The notes under the pieces: generated by a model
What the model was told of the DNA's origin: nothing
Databases searched by the model: none
The model's input: the letters and a program-made list of their open reading frames with translations, nothing else
Origin: an uncultured bacterium
GTDB lineage: Bacteria > Bacillota > Clostridia > Lachnospirales > Lachnospiraceae
Length of the DNA stretch: 10,172 nt
Assembly (NCBI GenBank): GCA_905214365.1
Contig: CAJMMH010000078.1
Location: forward strand, 1-10,172
Direction: 5' to 3'
Translations under genes and position numbers: made by a program
Part shown: positions 7,311 through 10,172 of the stretch, piece by piece
How the letters are laid out: every line of letters starts with the position of its first letter
How positions within the stretch are numbered: the stretch's first letter is position 1

Positions 7311-7649
7311 CTACAGCCACAGCTTCAGCTTCAATAGCGACGCAAGCGTAAGAGCCGCAATTGCGGCAACCAGAAACAGATCACGGATTCCTCCCCAGAC
7401 ACGCTTTCTGAGAATGCACGCCTGCGTTTCCTTCAGCTCTTCCTCAAATAATCCCTTCAGATCATAGGTCTGCGCTTCTTCCTCCTGATTCAGGTTACTG
7501 ATACCGGCCTGAACCGTAAAATAAATTTCCAGTTCTTCCCGGCAGTCCGCGCATTCTCTGATATGCTTCAGAAACTCATCCGTCTGCTCCAGGTTCAGTT
7601 CATGCTGAAGATATGGATGAATCAGCTGATTCGCTGTTTTGCAGTCCAT
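7311..7649 (-). CDS. Small zinc-finger (zf-HC2, anti-sigma-like) membrane protein
   Basis: The 112-residue protein begins with C3 in MDCKTANQLIHPYLQHEL and has H29, C33 and C36 in the pattern HxxxCxxC, the zinc-binding arrangement of zf-HC2 / anti-sigma-factor domains. An acidic linker follows (NQEEEAQ, then LFEEELKE), then a basic stretch RKRVWGGIR and a single hydrophobic segment at about 90-105. Only a few residues (KLKLWL) follow it. The expected topology is zinc domain in the cytoplasm with a C-terminal membrane anchor. Classical anti-sigma factors carry an extracytoplasmic sensor domain, which is absent here, and no sigma-factor gene lies nearby, so its partner is unknown. An AGGAT/GGTGAT purine stretch precedes the ATG by about 8-10 nt. 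It lies between an ATP-grasp gene (63 nt upstream) and polA, all on the same strand. Confidence 0.8.
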   Translation of the reverse strand: MDCKTANQLIHPYLQHELNLEQTDEFLKHIRECADCREELEIYFTVQAGISNLNQEEEAQTYDLKGLFEEELKETQACILRKRVWGGIRDLFLVAAIAALTLASLLKLKLWL

Positions 7650-7712
7650 CGTATCACCATCCTGTCTGATTTCTCCCGGATCATTCCAGTCCGGACGCTC
7701 ATGCAGTTACGT

Positions 7713-8903
7713 TCAGGCTCCGGCAAGTACAAAGTCAATAAACGCGTCCATCTGCTCTTTTTCCTCAAACTTTGCGATGTACATCTGGTTTCCCATTGCT
7801 CCTGCAAGTACATCCGGCATACGGTCGCTCATCATAATCTGCGCCCGAAACTTTGAAAGGACATCCTGGTGACTGTTCCGGTAGCCGCGTCCGTCCCTTC
7901 TTCCGATGTAGATGCAATAATAACGTTCCGGCCGCTTTTCAACCAAACGCTGGTCAAACGCAACCATATCCGCCCAGATTTTGTACACATCCGTGCTATT
8001 CGCATAATTCAGCATATCCGGCGTAAAGCCGCCGCTTGGACGCAGGTTGACTTCCAGACCAACCAGCTCGCCTTTTTTTCCAAGTCCGCGCATATCCCGG
8101 TTGAGGCGGAAAAACTCCAGATGAATAAACCGGCTGCGGATCTCAAACGCATTGACACAGCGGCGCCCCGCGTCGATCATATCCGCCGGAAGCTCCTTCT
8201 GAATATAATAGTAAGGATTGATCTGATCATTGACACATTCCATGATAGAAACAGGCGTTACATTTCCGCTCTCGAACAGCGGCTCACCCTTGCTGTTGAT
8301 GATCGCGTCATAAGAGCAGATTGTTCCGTCTACATACGGCTCCAGAATAAAATTTCCTGTCGGTCTTGTCGCGTAAAAATAATCAAACTCATCCTGATTT
8401 CTCAGCTTCCAGGTATGGCTCGCTCCAACGCCGCTGTCCGGCTTTACAATAAACGGATAGCTGTACTTCGCCATAAACTCCAGGCATCCGTCCCTGTCCG
8501 TAACCGAATGGCACTCGACGGCAGGAATCCCTGCTTTCCGATAGCACTCCTTCATCTGCGACTTGGACTGCCAGAAATGGATCTGTCTGCTGTCACATCC
8601 TGTCGTGATATGAAAATCAGTACGCAGTCTGGCATCCTGCTCCAGCCAGTATTCATTGTTGCTCTCCAGCCAGTCGATCTTTCCATATTTAAACGTAAAA
8701 TAGGCAACGGCGCGGACCATCTGATCATAGTCTTCCATGCTGTCAACCCGATAATACTCTGTCAGCGTATCTCTCAGATCATAAGTAAGGGAGTCATACG
8801 CACTGTCACCAATTCCAAGTACATTCACGCCATTATTTTTCAGCTGTCTGCAGAAATGCCAGTAATTAGCCGGAAAATGCGGCGAGATAAATATAAAATT
8901 CAT
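7713..8903 (-). CDS. ATP-grasp domain protein, carboxylate ligase-like, substrate unknown
   Basis: This 396-residue protein has the ATP-grasp layout. An N-terminal pre-ATP-grasp region (about 1-100) opens with MNFIFISPHFPANYWHFCRQL. The ATP-binding strand PFIVKPDSGVGASHTWKL (150-167) carries the lysine K154, LEPYVDGTICSYDAI (187-201) holds the hinge glutamate E188, and the metal-site strands are HLEFFRL (261-267, E263) and GLEVNLRPSGGF (282-293, E284 and N286). Such enzymes join a carboxylate, through an acyl-phosphate, to an amine or thiol. Nothing in the window names the substrate: there is no neighbouring peptide, siderophore or amino-acid gene. It is cytoplasmic, without signal peptide or membrane segment. 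The start is fixed by AGAGGAG (8909-8915) 5 nt from the ATG. It follows the SanA-like gene after 103 nt that include a dispersed hairpin repeat. It is not CarB, PurK or D-Ala ligase in length or motif order, as far as I can judge. Confidence 0.88.
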   Translation of the reverse strand: MNFIFISPHFPANYWHFCRQLKNNGVNVLGIGDSAYDSLTYDLRDTLTEYYRVDSMEDYDQMVRAVAYFTFKYGKIDWLESNNEYWLEQDARLRTDFHITTGCDSRQIHFWQSKSQMKECYRKAGIPAVECHSVTDRDGCLEFMAKYSYPFIVKPDSGVGASHTWKLRNQDEFDYFYATRPTGNFILEPYVDGTICSYDAIINSKGEPLFESGNVTPVSIMECVNDQINPYYYIQKELPADMIDAGRRCVNAFEIRSRFIHLEFFRLNRDMRGLGKKGELVGLEVNLRPSGGFTPDMLNYANSTDVYKIWADMVAFDQRLVEKRPERYYCIYIGRRDGRGYRNSHQDVLSKFRAQIMMSDRMPDVLAGAMGNQMYIAKFEEKEQMDAFIDFVLAGA

Positions 8904-8935
8904 ATACGCTCCTCTTTTTGTCTGTTTTGTCGTTT

Positions 8936-8967
8936 CTCTGTTCCTGTCCCGCTCAAACAGGAACGGA
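8936..8967 (+). repeat. Copy C of the small dispersed hairpin repeat
   Basis: Arms GTTCCTGT (8940-8947) and ACAGGAAC (8957-8964) are perfectly complementary around a 9-nt loop, and three outer pairs (8937-8939 with 8965-8967) extend the stem. Eleven bases CGCTCAAACAG (8950-8960) are identical to 9862-9872, and AACGGA follows in both. One arm pair differs in a compensatory way (C-G here, A-T in the other copy). It lies between the SanA-like gene and the ATP-grasp gene, and no U-run follows on either strand. Confidence 0.65.
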
Positions 8968-9006
8968 ATGTTCCATTCGGAAAATTCCTGCCATGAACTG
9001 TAACAT

Positions 9007-9615
9007 TTACTTTTCTGAAAAAAGGACCAAGAAATCCTTTACTCTGGCTGCCGCTTCTCTCAAATTGCGCATCCACTGACCGGCATAATCCTGCCCGTCC
9101 GCGCATACGCCGTCTGCGTCAAGCCCGATCTCCTGTGCAATGTACAGCGCCCGGTACAGATGATATTCCTGCGTTACAATCAGAATCCGCTTTGCACCGA
9201 AAACGTTCTTTGCGCGGGCTACGCTCTCATACGTGGAAAACCCGGCATGATCCAATACAACCGCTTCCTCCGGAACTCCGGCCTCCACTGCTATATTTTT
9301 CATGACCTGGACCTCATTGTAATTGTCATTTGCATGATCTCCGCTCATCAAAAGGCGCTCAGACATCCCTGCCTGGTACAGCTCAATTCCTTTCTCTACC
9401 CGATCTTTTAGCATCGGGCTCGGCGTTCCGTCCCCATGCACCGCACATCCAAGTACAAGAATATAGTCGTACGGCTGCTCTGTGTCCTCTGCAGACATCA
9501 GAATTCGTTTTCTTGTCCGGATCCACACATACCCGTTGACCACGGCAACAGCTAATACAGCCAAAGCCAGAAAAGCGGTAAGCAACCTGCCTGCTCTGCG
9601 CAGAATCTGTCTCAT
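9007..9615 (-). CDS. SanA/YdcF-family (DUF218) membrane-anchored protein
   Basis: The 202-residue protein starts with a basic stretch (MRQILRRAGR) and one hydrophobic segment at about 11-27, then a domain expected to face outside. The domain carries DUF218 features: YDYILVLGCAVHGDGTPSP (49-67) with LKDRVEKGIELY after it, the LLMSGDH motif (88-94), a glutamate E101 in NEVQVM, TYESVARAKNVF (128-139), VTQEYHLYRALYIAQEIG (147-164) and a C-terminal NLREAAARVKDFL. The LGCxVxxDGxPSPxLxDR form is typical of the SanA branch, linked in E. coli to envelope barrier function; the reaction is unknown. An in-frame TTG at 9693 would add 26 residues but lacks a ribosome binding site and a membrane-protein start, so the ATG at 9615 with AGGAAGAGAG upstream is preferred. 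It has its own consensus promoter and a leader of about 155 nt. Confidence 0.88.
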   Translation of the reverse strand: MRQILRRAGRLLTAFLALAVLAVAVVNGYVWIRTRKRILMSAEDTEQPYDYILVLGCAVHGDGTPSPMLKDRVEKGIELYQAGMSERLLMSGDHANDNYNEVQVMKNIAVEAGVPEEAVVLDHAGFSTYESVARAKNVFGAKRILIVTQEYHLYRALYIAQEIGLDADGVCADGQDYAGQWMRNLREAAARVKDFLVLFSEK

Positions 9616-9770
9616 ATGTTCTCTCTTCCTGATCCAGCCGAATCCGCAGCTGCCCGCCAAACCTGCGGTACCGCGGTACTGAAACCGCTGCAAAGCGGAT
9701 GCAGCGTTCCGCCCTGCTGATTGTTTCCTGCCAAATCACTGATCCGGCAAACACCGGTTTCTCTGGATTC
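9616..9770 (-). promoter_or_regulatory. Structured 5' leader of the SanA-like gene
   Basis: From the predicted transcription start (about 9770) to the ATG there are about 155 nt without a conserved reading frame. In - strand order the leader holds a CCGG/CCGG stem (9754-9757 with 9744-9747), a perfect 7-bp stem CGCTGCA/TGCAGCG (9700-9706 with 9686-9692, 7-nt loop) and a perfect 12-nt palindrome GTACCGCGGTAC (9668-9679). No U-run follows, so no transcriptional attenuator is evident, and I recognise no known riboswitch. The whole 394-nt stretch from 9616 to 10009 has no gene; it also contains the promoter, a dispersed hairpin repeat and the tRNA terminator, listed separately. Confidence 0.4.
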
Positions 9771-9776
9771 GCGGAC

Positions 9777-9805
9777 ATTATACCACATTCCATGTTCAAT
9801 GGCAA
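9777..9805 (-). promoter_or_regulatory. Sigma-A promoter of the SanA-like gene
   Basis: On the - strand there is a -35 box TTGCCA (9805-9800, 5 of 6 consensus), a 17-nt spacer and a perfect -10 box TATAAT (9782-9777), with a TG two bases before it. Transcription should start near 9770. Confidence 0.87.
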
Positions 9806-9841
9806 GCCGCCGACCGGCCTGAAAAATACAGTCCGTATTTG

Positions 9842-9880
9842 CTTTGTTATTGTTCACGCTACGCTCAAACAGTAACGGAG
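9842..9880 (+). repeat. Copy B of the small dispersed hairpin repeat
   Basis: Inner arms GTTATTGTT (9846-9854) and AACAGTAAC (9868-9876) pair with one G-U wobble around a 13-nt loop. Four outer positions (9842-9845 with 9877-9880) can also pair, two of them as wobbles. The element shares nearly all of its inner 31 nt with copy A at 1098-1128 on the other strand, and CGCTCAAACAG plus AACGGA with copy C. It sits between the tRNA terminator and the promoter of the SanA-like gene. Confidence 0.7.
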
Positions 9881-9944
9881 TTCTGCCGCAGCGCAGTTTT
9901 ACCCGAAGAGTCTTCTCTCACAGACTTATTAATTTTCCCGCGGG

Positions 9945-9993
9945 ATAAAAGAAAAGAAGCCCTTGTTCTCCCCAAAAGAAAACAAAAGCTTCT
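9945..9993 (-). terminator. Intrinsic terminator downstream of tRNA-Leu
   Basis: On the - strand, 9993-9978 pairs with 9970-9955 over 16 continuous positions, three of them G-U wobbles, around the 7-nt loop TTTTGGG. The stem is followed directly by TTTCTTTT. It starts 17 nt after the tRNA 3' end, so it ends the tRNA transcript before the SanA-like gene's own promoter. Confidence 0.9.
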
Positions 9994-10009
9994 CGCCCCT
10001 GCCAAGGAC

Positions 10010-10092
10010 TGCCGGCAGCGGGACTCGAACCCGCACGACGTTGCCGCCAACAGATTTTGAGTCTGCCTCGTCTGCCATTCCGACACGCCGGC
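10010..10092 (-). tRNA. tRNA-Leu, anticodon CAA (reads UUG)
   Basis: The 83-nt RNA folds as a class II tRNA. Acceptor GCCGGCG (10092-10086) pairs with TGCCGGC (10017-10011), with discriminator A at 10010. The D arm has a 3-bp TCG/CGA stem and AATGGCAGA-type loop. The anticodon arm GCAGA/TCTGT encloses CTCAAAA, giving anticodon CAA. A long variable arm with a GGCG/CGTC stem identifies a leucine-type molecule, and the T arm is GCGGG-TTCGAGT-CCCGC. CCA is not encoded and must be added afterwards. It is a single tRNA gene with its own promoter and terminator. Confidence 0.97.
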
Positions 10093-10111
10093 CCACTTGT
10101 ATAACAAAGAT

Positions 10112-10140
10112 ATATTAACATAGTTTTCAAAAAATTGCAA
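10112..10140 (-). promoter_or_regulatory. Promoter of tRNA-Leu
   Basis: On the - strand, a -35-like TTGCAA (10140-10135, 4 of 6 consensus), a 17-nt A/T-rich spacer and a -10 box TAATAT (10117-10112) end 19 nt before the mature tRNA 5' end at 10092. The spacing is ideal and the position fits a stable-RNA promoter with a short processed leader. Confidence 0.75.
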
Positions 10141-10158
10141 GCATTTTTTCATGACTGC

Positions 10159-10172
10159 CTTTGTTACTGTTC
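10159..10172 (+). repeat. Copy D of the dispersed hairpin repeat, cut by the window end
   Basis: The last 14 bases, CTTTGTTACTGTTC, match the left arm of copy B (9842-9855) at 13 of 14 positions. The single difference (C for T) turns the wobble pair of copy B into a C-G pair if the right arm is AACAGTAAC. The loop and right arm are outside the window, so this copy is inferred from the left arm alone. Confidence 0.45.

Noticed and set aside
7869..8996. 375-codon open frame on the + strand, antisense to the ATP-grasp gene
   Set aside because: It is in codon register with the real gene, so its openness only means the ATP-grasp gene avoids TTA, CTA and TCA codons. It has no recognisable domain or ribosome binding site, while the opposite strand has clear catalytic motifs.
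9660..9775. Possible T-box leader (AGAGAAACCGGTG and AGGGCGGAACGC resemble T-box elements on the - strand)
   Set aside because: The predicted transcript is too short for stem I and a specifier loop, the GGUGGNACC motif is not matched, no terminator follows, and the downstream gene is not an amino-acid-related gene.
9612..9857. 81-codon - strand frame upstream of the SanA-like gene
   Set aside because: Its start lies upstream of the predicted transcription start near 9770, it has no ribosome binding site, and it overlaps the leader and the SanA-like start without conserved features.

Overview
The window looks like core chromosome of a clostridial Firmicute, most likely in or near Lachnospiraceae. 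The reasons are an intermediate base composition, strong GGAGG-type ribosome binding sites, a TmcAL-type tRNA-modification gene, the DUF711 (PFL) plus ACT-domain pair, a WalJ-type hydrolase, a Pol I with a decayed proofreading domain, and a DHFR variant lacking the usual Pro-Trp motif. This is inference from protein character, not from a database search. I see no phage, transposon, CRISPR array or obvious genomic island.

Layout from left to right. Positions 1-341 hold the 3' end of tmcAL on the + strand. It converges on folA, and a long hairpin at 384-439 can terminate both. Every other gene reads on the - strand. In transcription order (right to left) they are: tRNA-Leu(CAA) with its own promoter and intrinsic terminator; a SanA/YdcF-like membrane protein with a consensus promoter and a leader of about 155 nt; an orphan ATP-grasp ligase; a small zinc-finger membrane protein of anti-sigma type; polA; coaE, whose start overlaps the end of polA; walJ; a small ACT-domain protein; a DUF711/PFL protein; and folA.

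Functionally this is housekeeping: DNA repair and replication (polA), coenzyme A synthesis (coaE), folate reduction (folA), tRNA supply and modification, and envelope-related functions (SanA-like protein, WalJ). No clear promoter was found between the SanA-like gene and folA, so a long co-transcribed unit is possible, but internal promoters cannot be excluded by eye. The proteins without a known reaction or target are the ATP-grasp enzyme, the zinc-finger membrane protein, and the ACT/DUF711 pair.

The most unusual signal is not a gene. A small hairpin repeat of about 30-40 nt recurs in three separate intergenic gaps (1093-1133, 8936-8967, 9842-9880), and a fourth copy is cut by the window end (10159-10172). 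The arms change in a compensatory way between copies while part of the loop is kept. This looks like a dispersed, possibly genome-wide, RNA- or DNA-hairpin family.
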